A stretch of 64,000 bases of DNA from Hyphomicrobiales bacterium. Lineage in GTDB: Bacteria; Pseudomonadota; Alphaproteobacteria; Rhizobiales; Rhizobiaceae. The position numbers were made by a program, and so were the translations under genes. How positions within the stretch are numbered: position 1 is the stretch's first letter; each line of letters begins with the position of its first letter. Positions 26,419 to 36,823 of the stretch are shown here, one piece after another. The stretch is from the NCBI GenBank assembly GCA_030456445.1, contig JAKDNM010000005.1:1-64000 (forward strand). The letters are read 5' to 3'. Below the pieces are notes generated by a model. That model ran no database searches and was not told the origin of the DNA. It worked only from the letters and a program-made list of their open reading frames with translations.

Positions 26419-26624
26419 TTGGCTTTCCTCCCTGCGGGCACGGTCCGAGAGCCGCCCCTTAACCCTTTTCCCGCGCCGATCGGGCACGTCGATCCGGCCG
26501 GATCGGGCCCGGTCGGCGATGGCGGCATTCTTAATGGGTAGTACGGCAGCGTCAATGAGAAGCGGTACGATCTCGGTGCTTCTTCGGCACACCCTGACTT
26601 TCGTCGAATGCGAGACGAGGCAGC

Positions 26625-27425
26625 CTAAAGCGTAAAGCCCTCGCCGAGATAGAGGCGGCGCACATCGGCGTTGCCCACCACTTCCGAGGGCTCGCCATGG
26701 GTGAGAACCTTGCCGGCGTGGATGATGTAGGCCCGGTCGATGAGGCCGAGCGTCTCGCGCACATTGTGGTCGGTGATGAGGACGCCGATGCCGCGGCTGG
26801 TCAGATGCCGCACCAGTTGCTGGATGTCGAAGACGGCGATCGGGTCGATGCCGGCGAAAGGCTCGTCCAGCAGCATGAATTTCGGGCTCGATGCCAGTGC
26901 GCGGGCGATTTCGAGACGCCGTCTTTCTCCGCCGGAAAGCGAGATCGACGGCGCCTTGCGCAAATGGCTGATATTGAATTCGTCGAGCAATTCGTCCAGC
27001 CGCCGCTCACGCTCCTTGCGGTTCTTTTCCACAATCTCCAGAACGGCGCGGATATTCGCCTCGACCGAAAGGCCACGGAAGATGGACGCTTCCTGAGGCA
27101 GGTAGCCGACGCCGAGCCGGGCACGGCGGTACATGGGCAGCGCGGTCACGTCGTAGCCGTCGATGGAAATGGTCCCTTTGTCGACCGGCACCAGCCCGGT
27201 GACCATGTAGAAGCAGGTGGTCTTGCCGGCCCCGTTCGGCCCGAGCAGGCCGACAGCTTCGCCGGCCCTGACCCCGATCGACACGCCGCTCACGACCTGG
27301 CGGCCCTTGTAGCTCTTGGTCAGGCCGCGCGCGATGAGCGTGCCTTTCAGCCGTTCCGGATCGATGGCGGCGGTTTCGCCATTTTCAGGCTGCGCGGGCG
27401 CGGAAATCTTCGAGACTGCCGTCAA
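26625..27425 (-). CDS. lptB: LPS export ABC transporter ATP-binding protein
   Basis: [64 protein letters not shown]. Confidence 0.96.
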   Translation of the reverse strand: MTAVSKISAPAQPENGETAAIDPERLKGTLIARGLTKSYKGRQVVSGVSIGVRAGEAVGLLGPNGAGKTTCFYMVTGLVPVDKGTISIDGYDVTALPMYRRARLGVGYLPQEASIFRGLSVEANIRAVLEIVEKNRKERERRLDELLDEFNISHLRKAPSISLSGGERRRLEIARALASSPKFMLLDEPFAGIDPIAVFDIQQLVRHLTSRGIGVLITDHNVRETLGLIDRAYIIHAGKVLTHGEPSEVVGNADVRRLYLGEGFTL

Positions 27426-27426
27426 G

Positions 27427-28029
27427 CTATTTAGCCGCCTTCTTCTTGTCGGGCGTCAGCAGCACCTTGACGCGGCCGTTCTCTTTGGAGCCGTCGCAGC
27501 CGTCGAGCTTGGAGAGGCCTGTCTTGAGATTGGCTGTCAGCTTGCAGCCCATGACGACGTTGTCGCCCTGCGTCAGCACCACCTGGTTGCCTTCGAGCAC
27601 GAGAACCTGGGTCTGCATGTCGAACGTGCCGTGATCGCCGGTGGCGATCTGGTCGTTGGACTTCACATAGACTTTTCCGTCGACGTCGATGCTCTTGATG
27701 TTGCCGGACCCGCCAGTGACGGTTCCGCCCGCGCCCTTGAGGTAGTACACGATCATGCGGCCGGCCTTCAACAGCGTCGTACCCTGAACGACGTTGACAT
27801 TGCCGGTGAAGATGGCCGTGTTGTCCTTGTCGTGGACCTCGAGATTGTCGCTTTCGATCTGGATCGGCTTGTCGCCCGAAAGCTTCATGCCGGAGAAGCT
27901 GTCATTCGTGCCGGCCTGCGATCCGTTTTGCTGGGCCAGCGCCGGCCCGGCCGCGAGCATCGAAGCGCCGGCAAGCAAGCCGCATGAAATTGCAAGAAGA
28001 AAACTAGCGCGGCGCATTGGTCGCTCCAT
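27427..28029 (-). CDS. lptA: LptA/OstA family LPS transport protein
   Basis: [41 protein letters not shown]; between lptC and lptB. Confidence 0.93.
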   Translation of the reverse strand: MERPMRRASFLLAISCGLLAGASMLAAGPALAQQNGSQAGTNDSFSGMKLSGDKPIQIESDNLEVHDKDNTAIFTGNVNVVQGTTLLKAGRMIVYYLKGAGGTVTGGSGNIKSIDVDGKVYVKSNDQIATGDHGTFDMQTQVLVLEGNQVVLTQGDNVVMGCKLTANLKTGLSKLDGCDGSKENGRVKVLLTPDKKKAAK

Positions 28030-28729
28030 TGTTGTCTCCGGCGGCTTTCTTTTTTTCGGGCATCATCGTCACTCGAACTTTCTGGTCGAAGACAAGCACT
28101 TTGCCCCGATCCTGTACAGTCATGCCGTCCGCGGTGATATGCGATCCCTTTAGAGTAATATCGACCGGATCGGAAGTCTTCAAATCTCCCGTCGCGATAT
28201 TGACGAAGGCGGAATTGAGCTTGGCGACGAGGCCGTCCGTCGTCGTCACGGTCATCGCGCTCGGGACGTCGAGCGTATCTTCCTTCTTGTTGTAGATGCC
28301 TTTGGCCGCGCTCACATTGGCCCAGTTGTCATCGCTGACGGGAAGCCTGGCGGTGATGTCGTGGAGCTGGACGATGTCGGTATTCGTCACGTCCTGCACG
28401 GCGCGCGCGGCCTTGAGCGAATAGGGACGGTTCTGTCTGGTAAAGCCCTCCAGCCTCGGATTGGCCATGGTGAGCTTGCCGTCGCTATAGCTGGAGCCGA
28501 TTATATCGACTGCCATGCCGCCCGGCGTCAGCAGATAGGAATAGATCGTGAAGCCGACGACAATGAGGATAGCCAGGCTAGGCAGCAACACCTTCAGCAT
28601 TCTGACGGCGCCGGAGTGCCGCCTGGCACGGCGAAACGCCTGCTCGACCGAACGGCCGCCGCTCTCGTTCGCCGGGGAAACGGCCGGGTCGGGCCGGAGG
28701 GTTCTGCGCTCAGCGTCTATCGTTGTCAC
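28004..28729 (-). CDS. lptC: LPS export ABC transporter periplasmic protein LptC
   Basis: 241 aa with one N-terminal TM; upstream of lptA. Confidence 0.88.
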   Translation of the reverse strand: MTTIDAERRTLRPDPAVSPANESGGRSVEQAFRRARRHSGAVRMLKVLLPSLAILIVVGFTIYSYLLTPGGMAVDIIGSSYSDGKLTMANPRLEGFTRQNRPYSLKAARAVQDVTNTDIVQLHDITARLPVSDDNWANVSAAKGIYNKKEDTLDVPSAMTVTTTDGLVAKLNSAFVNIATGDLKTSDPVDITLKGSHITADGMTVQDRGKVLVFDQKVRVTMMPEKKKAAGDNNGATNAPR

Positions 28730-29031
28730 CGGCTCGATCCGAATCGATTTTCATTTTCACGGTGCGCGTCGGATGCCGCGCAATATCCGTGCACTCCGAC
28801 CGTCTCCTGCCGAAGCGACTAACCCAACCAAGCCCGCCCTGTGTCTATTGGTTTGATACGCCTTCTGCGAGGCGCTCGGCAATTTTCATCCCAATATGGT
28901 GATTTTGCGGTCGAACGCCAGTGTGAACTTTGTCGAGGAGCGGCTCCGCAGGGCGTGGCGGAAAGCGGTGGCGGCAAAGAAGCGCATGGCATAGGAATGA
29001 CTTCCGGGCGGCAAATACGGGAAACAACGAC

Positions 29032-29973
29032 ATGGCTACACGGGCCGACGAACTGATCGACCGCCACCGCCTGCGGCGGAAACTGACTTTCTGGCGCGTC
29101 GTGGCGCTTGTCGTTATCGCGCTTGCGGTGGCGTGGGCCGGATCGAGGCTGTACCGGAACGAATACGGCTCCCTTGCGGCCAATCATATCGCCAAGGTCA
29201 AGATCGCCGGTACGATCGCACAGGACGACGATCTCGTCGACCAACTCGAGAGATTGCGCACTTCGCCTGCCGTCAAGGGCTTGATTCTGGAGATCAATTC
29301 GCCAGGTGGTACGACCGCGGGCGGCGAACAGCTTTACGAGGAAGTGCGCCGCGTGGCCGCCGAAAAGCCTGTCGTGGCCGAGATCACCGGGCTTGGAGCC
29401 TCGGCGGCCTATATGGTGGCCGCTGCGGCCGACCATATCGTGGCGCGCCAGACCTCCATTGTCGGCTCGATCGGCGTGCTGGTCGAATTTCCGGACGTTA
29501 CCGGCCTGATGGACAAGATCGGCGTCAAGCTCGAAGCGATCAAATCTTCGCCGCTCAAGGCCGAGCCCTCGCCCTTCACGCCGACGACGGATGAGGAGCG
29601 CGCCATGGTCCAGAAGCTGATTTCCGACAGCTACGACTGGTTCGTCGGGCTGGTCGTCTCGCGCCGGCCGCTTTCCCGCGACGAGGTACTGAAGCTCGCG
29701 GACGGATCGATCTTCACCGGACGTCAGGCCGTCGCCAACAAACTGGTCGACGAGGTCGGCGGCGAGCGTGAGGCCGTGGCCTGGCTGGCGAAGAAAGGCG
29801 TCGATCCGAATCTGGCGATCATCGAATGGAAATCGCCGAGCGGCCGCAGTTTTTTCTTCTCCAAAGCGCTCGCCCGCGCTGTCGGCCTGCCGGAGGGAAC
29901 GGCCGGTCTTTTCGAGCGGATCGGCGCCGACCGCATCTTCCTTGACGGTCTCCTGTCGGTCTGGCACCCTTGA
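29032..29973 (+). CDS. sppA: Signal peptide peptidase SppA
   Basis: LILEINSPGGTTAGGEQLYEEVRR...GASAAYMVAAAADHIVARQTSIVGSIGV. Confidence 0.95.
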   Translation: MATRADELIDRHRLRRKLTFWRVVALVVIALAVAWAGSRLYRNEYGSLAANHIAKVKIAGTIAQDDDLVDQLERLRTSPAVKGLILEINSPGGTTAGGEQLYEEVRRVAAEKPVVAEITGLGASAAYMVAAAADHIVARQTSIVGSIGVLVEFPDVTGLMDKIGVKLEAIKSSPLKAEPSPFTPTTDEERAMVQKLISDSYDWFVGLVVSRRPLSRDEVLKLADGSIFTGRQAVANKLVDEVGGEREAVAWLAKKGVDPNLAIIEWKSPSGRSFFFSKALARAVGLPEGTAGLFERIGADRIFLDGLLSVWHP

Positions 29974-30054
29974 CGGCAGAGCTTGAGCAATTGAAAAGCA
30001 AGCAGAATTCGATTCCGTCGAAGTCTGACCAAGCACGCCCCGGGGACGCTATCC

Positions 30055-30336
30055 ATGATCAAATCCGAACTCGTGCAGACGATTGCCAATCGTAATCCGC
30101 ACCTTTTCCTGCGGGATGTCGAGAACATAGTGAATGCCATTTTCGAGGAGATCACGCACGCGCTGGCCGATGGCAACCGCGTGGAATTGCGTGGTTTCGG
30201 TGCCTTTTCCGTCAAGAATCGCCCAGCCCGGACCGGCCGCAATCCGCGCACCGGCGAATCGGTCGAGGTCGAGGAGAAATGGGTTCCCTTCTTCAAGACC
30301 GGCAAGGAACTGCGCGAGCGGCTGAACGGCCAATAA
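30055..30336 (+). CDS. ihfB: Integration host factor subunit beta
   Basis: [33 protein letters not shown]...[31 protein letters not shown]. Confidence 0.96.
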   Translation: MIKSELVQTIANRNPHLFLRDVENIVNAIFEEITHALADGNRVELRGFGAFSVKNRPARTGRNPRTGESVEVEEKWVPFFKTGKELRERLNGQ

Positions 30337-30491
30337 GATTTTCGTCGGCCGTCATTCTGCGGCATTGTCGACCTTTCCCATTGGAACGGCGGGCGTTAGA
30401 AGTAACCGGAGAGGCGTGAAAACCCCCGTGAACCGGACTGCTGCCGTGTAGCAGGCAGTTCGGACCGGGTTCTGACCCTGTTGGGCGGCGT

Positions 30492-30833
30492 ATGATTAAG
30501 CGGATAGTAACCATAATCGTAATTATTCCGGTGGCGATCGTGCTGATCGCTCTCGCCGTGGCCAATCGAGCCTCCGTGCCGTTCACGCTCGACCCGTTCA
30601 ATCCGGGCAACCCCGGCCTGACGCTTTCGCTGCCGCTTTTCATCTATCTTTTCCTGGCGCTTTTGCTCGGCGTCCTGATCGGCAGCGCGGCGACCTGGCT
30701 GCGCCAGGGGCGCTATCGCAAGCGCGCCCGCAGGAATGCCGACGAGGCGCGGACGCTTCGCGAGGAGGCGGCCCGCGCCAAGCCGCCGGCACAGGCACTA
30801 CAGACCCGCGCCCTCTCCCAAACTCCTGATTGA
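30492..30833 (+). CDS. LapA/DUF1049 family membrane protein
   Basis: Two TM segments and basic C-terminus, downstream of ihfB. Confidence 0.8.
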   Translation: MIKRIVTIIVIIPVAIVLIALAVANRASVPFTLDPFNPGNPGLTLSLPLFIYLFLALLLGVLIGSAATWLRQGRYRKRARRNADEARTLREEAARAKPPAQALQTRALSQTPD

Positions 30834-30866
30834 AGCCGCCGGTTTGGTTGCGGACGATATGGGGCT

Positions 30867-31919
30867 ATGGCACAAGCGGCCCGGATTTCCCGGAGACCTC
30901 CGCAATTGAAACCTTCGCGCGACAGACGCGGCGACAATCGCTCCGAACCGTCCAGTCGCGCCGCCACGCCTGCGAAAACGCATGAGGCCGGACCGCGTCC
31001 GCTGGCCCGGCGCGACGGGCCGCTGCCGCACGAAAATCTTCCGCTCATTCTGGAAGTCCAGCCTGACGAGGACTACGCGTTGCTCGATTCCGGCGGCGGC
31101 GAGAAACTGGAGCAATACGGTCCTTATCGTATCGTACGCCCCGAAGGGCAGGCGATCTGGCAAAAGGCATTGCCCGCGCGCGAATGGCAATGCGCCGACG
31201 CCGTCTTCACCGGCAACATCGACGAAGAGGGCATGGGCCGCTGGCGCTTCCCGAAGGCGCCGCTCGGCGAGACATGGCCGATGCGCCATGCCGGGATCGA
31301 CTATCTCGGCCGCTTCACCTCCTTTCGCCATGTCGGCGTCTTTCCCGAGCAGGCGTCGCACTGGGATCACATGGACGGGCTGATCCGGGGCGCCGGCAGG
31401 CCCGTGAAAGTGCTGAACCTCTTCGGCTATACCGGCCTTGCCTCGCTGGTCGCGGCGCGCGCAGGCGCCGAGGTTACCCATGTCGACGCCTCGAAGAAGG
31501 CGATCGGCTGGGCGCGCGAGAACCAGGAGATCGCCCGGCTCGGCGACAGGCCGATCCGATGGATCTGCGAGGACGCCATGAAATTCGCCGAGCGCGAGGA
31601 GCGCCGCGGCAGCCGCTACGACATCGTCCTTCTCGACCCGCCGGCCTATGGGCGGGGGCCGAAAGGCGAGGTCTGGCAGCTTTTCGACGATCTGCCGGCG
31701 CTGGCCGACATCTGCCGCTCGATCCTCGCCCCGAAACCTCTCGCGGTCGTGCTGACGGCCTATTCCATCCGCGCTTCCTTCTTCGCCATTCATGCGCTGA
31801 TGCGCGATACTTTCGCCGGCATGGGCGGGCGCGTCGAATCGGGTGAATTGGTGATCCGCGAGAAATCGGCCGGCCGGGCGCTTTCAACCTCGCTGTTCTC
31901 GCGGTGGGTGGCTGAATGA
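30867..31919 (+). CDS. Class I SAM-dependent rRNA methyltransferase (RlmI-like)
   Basis: KVLNLFGYTGLASLVAARAGAEVTHVDASKKAIGWARENQ...LLDPPAYGRGPKGE. Confidence 0.9.
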   Translation: MAQAARISRRPPQLKPSRDRRGDNRSEPSSRAATPAKTHEAGPRPLARRDGPLPHENLPLILEVQPDEDYALLDSGGGEKLEQYGPYRIVRPEGQAIWQKALPAREWQCADAVFTGNIDEEGMGRWRFPKAPLGETWPMRHAGIDYLGRFTSFRHVGVFPEQASHWDHMDGLIRGAGRPVKVLNLFGYTGLASLVAARAGAEVTHVDASKKAIGWARENQEIARLGDRPIRWICEDAMKFAEREERRGSRYDIVLLDPPAYGRGPKGEVWQLFDDLPALADICRSILAPKPLAVVLTAYSIRASFFAIHALMRDTFAGMGGRVESGELVIREKSAGRALSTSLFSRWVAE

Positions 31920-32758
31920 ATACCCGCGTCGGACAGGTCAAGGAAGTCACCAGCCTTTCCAACCCGCTGGTCAAGGATATCCGTGCGTTGGCGCTGAAGA
32001 AGTTCCGCGATCGCGAGGGCGCCTTCATCGCGGAAGGGCTGAAGCTCGTCATCGACGCGCTCGATCAGGGCTGGTCGATCCGCACGCTGGTCTTCGCCAA
32101 GGCGGGCCTCGGCAATCCCGCCGTCGAAAAGGCCGCCGCCCGCACGGTGGCCGCCGGCGGAACCGTGCTCGAAGTCACCGAGAAAGTGCTCGGCGCCATC
32201 ACCCGCCGCGACAATCCGCAAATGGTCATCGGGGTTTTCGCCCAGAAATTCGTGCCGCTTGCCTCGGTCCGGCCCTCCGGCGAGGATGTCTGGGTGGCGC
32301 TCGACCGCGTACGCGATCCCGGCAATCTCGGCACCATCATCCGCACCATCGACGCGGCCGGCGCCAAAGGCGTCATCCTGGTCGGCGACTGCACCGACCC
32401 TTTTTCGCTCGAAACCGTGCGCGCCACCATGGGCTCTATCTTTTCGGTGCCGGTCGCCAGGGCTTCCGTTGAGGCATTTCTCGGCTGGCGAAAGGATTTT
32501 CCCGGCCTCGTCGCCGGAACGCATCTCAAGGGCGCGGTCGACTACCGCTCGGTCGATTTCTCCGGGCGGCCGGTATTGCTCCTGATGGGCAACGAGCAGC
32601 AGGGCCTGCCGGACGATCTCGCCGCCGTCTGCGGCCGGCTCCTGCGCATCCCGCAGGCTGGACGCGCCGATTCGCTCAATCTTGCGGTCGCCACCGGCGT
32701 CATGCTTTTCGAGATCCGCCGCAACGCCCTCAGGATCGACCCGGAACAAGCCAAGTGA
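31916..32758 (+). CDS. TrmH/SpoU family RNA methyltransferase
   Basis: VRDPGNLGTIIRTIDAAGAKGVIL...LLMGNEQQGLPDDL...RADSLNLAVATGVMLFE. Confidence 0.95.
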   Translation: MNTRVGQVKEVTSLSNPLVKDIRALALKKFRDREGAFIAEGLKLVIDALDQGWSIRTLVFAKAGLGNPAVEKAAARTVAAGGTVLEVTEKVLGAITRRDNPQMVIGVFAQKFVPLASVRPSGEDVWVALDRVRDPGNLGTIIRTIDAAGAKGVILVGDCTDPFSLETVRATMGSIFSVPVARASVEAFLGWRKDFPGLVAGTHLKGAVDYRSVDFSGRPVLLLMGNEQQGLPDDLAAVCGRLLRIPQAGRADSLNLAVATGVMLFEIRRNALRIDPEQAK

Positions 32759-33261
32759 AACTGCGCTCCATCCTGCCCTATCTCCTGATCGTGGTCGTCG
32801 CCGTCGGCGTCGATCAATGGATCAAGCGGCTTGTCGAGAATGGCATGGCGCTGCACGAGCAGGTCGACCTCCTGCCTTTCCTGGCGCTCTACCACGCGCA
32901 CAACACCGGTATCGCCTTCTCCCTGCTGACGGATTTCGGTGACGTCGGCCTGGTGCTGGTGGCGCTTGCGGTCATCGCGGTCGTGCTGGCGCTTGCCTGG
33001 CGCACCACCGGCCGGCAGGTGCTGGCCCGGGCCGGCTTCGCTCTGGTCGTGGGCGGCGCGATCGGCAATCTCATCGACCGCGCTACGCTTGGCTACGTGA
33101 TCGACTATATCCTGTTCCACACGCCGGTCTGGTCTTTCGCGATCTTCAACCTGGCCGACGCATTCATCACTGTCGGCGCCGGCCTCGTCCTCTTGCAGGA
33201 ATTCGTCGACTGGCGGCGCGATCGCGATACGAGGGAGCCGGAACCGCCCTCCGGGCGTTGA
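32755..33261 (+). CDS. lspA: Lipoprotein signal peptidase II
   Basis: [42 protein letters not shown]. Confidence 0.96.
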   Translation: MKLRSILPYLLIVVVAVGVDQWIKRLVENGMALHEQVDLLPFLALYHAHNTGIAFSLLTDFGDVGLVLVALAVIAVVLALAWRTTGRQVLARAGFALVVGGAIGNLIDRATLGYVIDYILFHTPVWSFAIFNLADAFITVGAGLVLLQEFVDWRRDRDTREPEPPSGR

Positions 33262-33307
33262 CGGAAACGAGTTAACTGTCCAGGCGGTGCTGAAAACGGA
33301 GAAAAAG

Positions 33308-34300
33308 ATGCCCGATACGTTCAAGGCCATTCTCATCTCGCGCGACGAGGAAAAGAAACAGTCGGTCGCCGTGACGGAACTCACCGATGCCGATTTGATG
33401 GAAGGCGACGTCACCGTCGCCGTCGAGGCGACCACGGTGAACTACAAGGACGGGCTCGCCATCACCGGCAAGGCGCCGGTTGTGCGCCGCTTCCCGCTTG
33501 TGCCGGGCATCGATTTCGCCGGCACGGTGATCCAGTCGGTCCATCCGGACTGGAAGGAGGGCGATAAGGTCATTCTCAATGGCTGGGGTGTCGGCGAGAC
33601 GCATTACGGCGCCTATGCCGGCCATGCCCGCGTCAACGGCGACTGGCTGGTGCCGCTGCCGGAAAGCATGACCGCGCATCAGGCGATGGCGGTGGGCACG
33701 GCCGGCTATACGGCCATGCTCTGCATCCTGGCGCTGGAGCGCCACGGCATCACGCCGACGCGCGGGCCGGTGGTTGTGACGGGCGCGGCCGGCGGTGTCG
33801 GCTCGGTCGCCGTCTCCATCCTTTCCAGGCTAGGCTACCATGTCGTCGCCTCGACCGGCCGGGCCGCCGAGGAGACCTATCTGCGCGATCTCGGCGCCGC
33901 CGAGATCATCGCACGCGACGAATTGTCGGGGCCGGCGAAGCCGCTCAACAAGGAGCGCTGGGCGGGCGGCATCGACGCGGTCGGCAGCCACACCCTCGCC
34001 AACGTGCTTTCCATGACCTCCTATGGCGGCGCGGTAGCCGCCTGCGGGCTGGCGCAGGGCATGGACCTGCCGGCAAGCGTGGCGCCATTCATCCTGCGCG
34101 GCGTCTCGCTGCTCGGCATCGATTCGGTGATGGCGCCCAAGCCCATCCGCATAGAGGCCTGGCGGCGCATCGCTTCCGACCTCGACCACGCAAAGCTTGC
34201 CGCGCTTTCCACCACCGTTGGTTTCGACGGCATCGTTCAGGCCGCCCACGATATCGTCGAGGGCAGGGTGCGGGGCCGCATCGTGGTCGATATGGAGTAA
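33308..34300 (+). CDS. acuI: Acrylyl-CoA reductase-like MDR oxidoreductase (AcuI/YhdH family)
   Basis: [12 protein letters not shown]...[13 protein letters not shown]...[11 protein letters not shown]...[18 protein letters not shown]. Confidence 0.88.
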   Translation: MPDTFKAILISRDEEKKQSVAVTELTDADLMEGDVTVAVEATTVNYKDGLAITGKAPVVRRFPLVPGIDFAGTVIQSVHPDWKEGDKVILNGWGVGETHYGAYAGHARVNGDWLVPLPESMTAHQAMAVGTAGYTAMLCILALERHGITPTRGPVVVTGAAGGVGSVAVSILSRLGYHVVASTGRAAEETYLRDLGAAEIIARDELSGPAKPLNKERWAGGIDAVGSHTLANVLSMTSYGGAVAACGLAQGMDLPASVAPFILRGVSLLGIDSVMAPKPIRIEAWRRIASDLDHAKLAALSTTVGFDGIVQAAHDIVEGRVRGRIVVDME

Positions 34301-34350
34301 AATGCCGCTTCGCTAAAATTGTAGTGAAGCCCAAAAACCTTCCCTAATCG

Positions 34351-36708
34351 GTGTTCCGCTATCTTCATGGCGAGATGGCGGAACCCGGCTTTCATTCTGA
34401 TACGGCTTTTGCGGCGGGCGGCGGTGAGGCGGCCCCGGCAGGGCGTGCTGCATCGCATGTCGTGCCCCCACCTGCCATGTCCCCGCCTGCCATGCCGGTC
34501 GCCGCGCCGGGCCAGTTCGCCGGGCGCATCTCCGGCACGCCGGGGTTCCTGCTTTACGCGATGACCTTCGCCGCCATCCTGCTTTCCGGCCTCACCTATC
34601 TCTCGGGCTCTCCTTCCTACCTTAGCGTCGCCATCCTGATGGTCGGCATCGCCTCCTTCCTGATCGGCTGGCGAACGCGCAACGACGCGGCGAAAGTCGA
34701 ACGCCTTCTCGACGGCGAGGCGGCCAGCCGCGCCGAGATCGAGACGCTCGCCGACCGCATGTGGGAGTTGCAGGAGAGCGAGGAGCGCTTCCGGGGTCTG
34801 ATCGACGCGCTCGGCGATATCGTCGTCCATCGCGATCGCGAGGGGCGCATCGTCTACGCCAACCGCGTGTTGGCCGACCTGGTCGACTGCCCGCAAAAGG
34901 CGCTGTCGGGCAAGACGCTCGCCAGTCTGGGCATCGACATAGGGGTTGTCCCCGACGCTGCCTTCGCCGACGGCGAGTGCCTGAGTTCCACCGATGTCGC
35001 CATTCGTTCCGGCGGCGAGGCGCGCTGGTATTCCTGGATCGAGCTTTCCGTGCGTGACAAGGCGAGCGACGCCGTCTCCCACCGCGCCATCGCACGCGAC
35101 ATCACCGCCCGCAAGCGCGCCGAAAAAGCTTCCGTGGCGGCGCGCGAGCACGCCGAGTTTGCGAACCTCGCCAAATCGCGCTTCCTGGCAACGGTGAGCC
35201 ACGAGATACGCACGCCCATGAACGGTATCATGGGCATGGCCAAGCTTCTGGCCGATACCCGCCTGTCGCCGGAGCAGCGCACCTATGTCGGCGCCGTCTC
35301 GACCTCGGCCAGCGCGCTTCTCGCCCTGATCGAGGACCTGCTCGATTTCTCCAAGATCGAGGCCGGCCGCTTCGATATCCAGCCGCAATCGGTGGCGCCG
35401 CGCGAGATTGTGGAAAACGTTTGCGAACTTCTCGCCGCCAAGGCCTACGCCAAGGGGATAGGCTTGGGATGTTATTGCGCGCCGGACGTCCCGGCAATCA
35501 TGACCGCCGATCCGAACCGCCTGCGGCAAGTGCTCCTCAATTTGATCGGCAACGCCATTAAATTCACCGACGAGGGCGGTGTGCAGGTGGCAGTGGAGGT
35601 TGCCGGGAAGACGGTGACGCCCTCCATCCGCTTTTCCGTAGCCGATACCGGTCCGGGCATGCGCAAGGCCGATCTGGAGCGGATCTTCCGTGAATTCGAA
35701 CAAGCGGACGGAACCTCGACGCGCAGATATGGCGGCGCCGGCCTCGGCCTCGCCATCTCGAAGCGGATCGTCGAGGCAATGAACGGTTCTATCGGGGTGG
35801 AGAGCGAACCCGGCGCGGGAAGCCGGTTTAATGTCGAACTTCCGCTTGGCCGCCTGACGACGCTTGGCGTACGGCCGAAGGTGCTGGAAGGCCGCGGGAT
35901 CGGCATCCTCTCGCCTAACCGGGTCGAACCGGAACTGATCGCACGGGCCGTCGAGGCCTCAGGCGGCTCGGCGGTCGCAGCCGATAGTGTCGCCGCGCTT
36001 GCCCGCGAGGCGCAGGCGCGTGGCGTCGAGCTCGATTCCATCCTCGTCGATACGGCACTCGAAGAGCCGGATGGCAGCACTCTCAAGCGGCTTCGCCGCG
36101 ATCTGGGCGGGGGCTTCGAAGCCATAACGCTGATCGCTCCTTCCGATCGGGGGCGTCTCGCGGAATACCGGCAGGCTGGTTATGCGACCTTCCTCGCCCG
36201 CCCGGTGCGCGGCGAGACGTTGCTGCGCGTCCTGATCGCCGCGAAATCGGCCGATCCGATCCTGAAAACACCGGAAAAAGCCGAGCCGACAGGCACCGGT
36301 GTGCCGGAAGCCGGCGAAACCGCACTCAACATCCTGGTTGCCGAGGATAACGAGATCAACGCCATGCTGGCGCGAGCGGTGCTGTCGAAGGCGGGACACC
36401 GGGTCCGGCTCGTTACCAATGGCCGTGCGGCGGTCGATGCGGTGATCCATGCTGAGGCCGGCAGGCGCTTCGACGTGGTGCTGATGGACCTGCACATGCC
36501 CGTCATGGACGGTCTCGACGCCATCGCGCTTATCCGCAAGCACGAGGAAGAACACGGCGCGCCGCCCATCCCCATCATGGTTCTTTCCGCCGATGGACAG
36601 GAGACGACACGGCATGCCGTTCTGGCGCACGGCGCCACCGGTTTCGTCTCCAAGCCGCTCGACCCGAAGGCGCTCGCCGAGGTGGTGGCCGAACAAGCCG
36701 TTGCATGA
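34351..36708 (+). CDS. Hybrid sensor histidine kinase/response regulator with PAS and REC domains
   Basis: FLATVSHEIRTPMNGIMGMAKLL (H box), DTGPGMRKADLERIFREFEQ, C-terminal REC VVLMDLHMPVMDGLD. Confidence 0.95.
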   Translation: MFRYLHGEMAEPGFHSDTAFAAGGGEAAPAGRAASHVVPPPAMSPPAMPVAAPGQFAGRISGTPGFLLYAMTFAAILLSGLTYLSGSPSYLSVAILMVGIASFLIGWRTRNDAAKVERLLDGEAASRAEIETLADRMWELQESEERFRGLIDALGDIVVHRDREGRIVYANRVLADLVDCPQKALSGKTLASLGIDIGVVPDAAFADGECLSSTDVAIRSGGEARWYSWIELSVRDKASDAVSHRAIARDITARKRAEKASVAAREHAEFANLAKSRFLATVSHEIRTPMNGIMGMAKLLADTRLSPEQRTYVGAVSTSASALLALIEDLLDFSKIEAGRFDIQPQSVAPREIVENVCELLAAKAYAKGIGLGCYCAPDVPAIMTADPNRLRQVLLNLIGNAIKFTDEGGVQVAVEVAGKTVTPSIRFSVADTGPGMRKADLERIFREFEQADGTSTRRYGGAGLGLAISKRIVEAMNGSIGVESEPGAGSRFNVELPLGRLTTLGVRPKVLEGRGIGILSPNRVEPELIARAVEASGGSAVAADSVAALAREAQARGVELDSILVDTALEEPDGSTLKRLRRDLGGGFEAITLIAPSDRGRLAEYRQAGYATFLARPVRGETLLRVLIAAKSADPILKTPEKAEPTGTGVPEAGETALNILVAEDNEINAMLARAVLSKAGHRVRLVTNGRAAVDAVIHAEAGRRFDVVLMDLHMPVMDGLDAIALIRKHEEEHGAPPIPIMVLSADGQETTRHAVLAHGATGFVSKPLDPKALAEVVAEQAVA

Positions 36709-36823
36709 TAGGCCGAACTCCGGCATCCTTGCCGCCAAATGTGGAATTGCCACGAAACAGTCATCCTCCCGTTGCAGGGACCGGCTAGGGATCGGTCTGG
36801 TTACCGAATCGGGAGATTCATCG

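Noticed and set aside
34465-34510. Short tandem repeat CCxCCTGCCATG in the hybrid kinase gene
   Set aside because: Only two degenerate copies encoding a Pro/Ala linker (PPPAMSPPAMP); not notable
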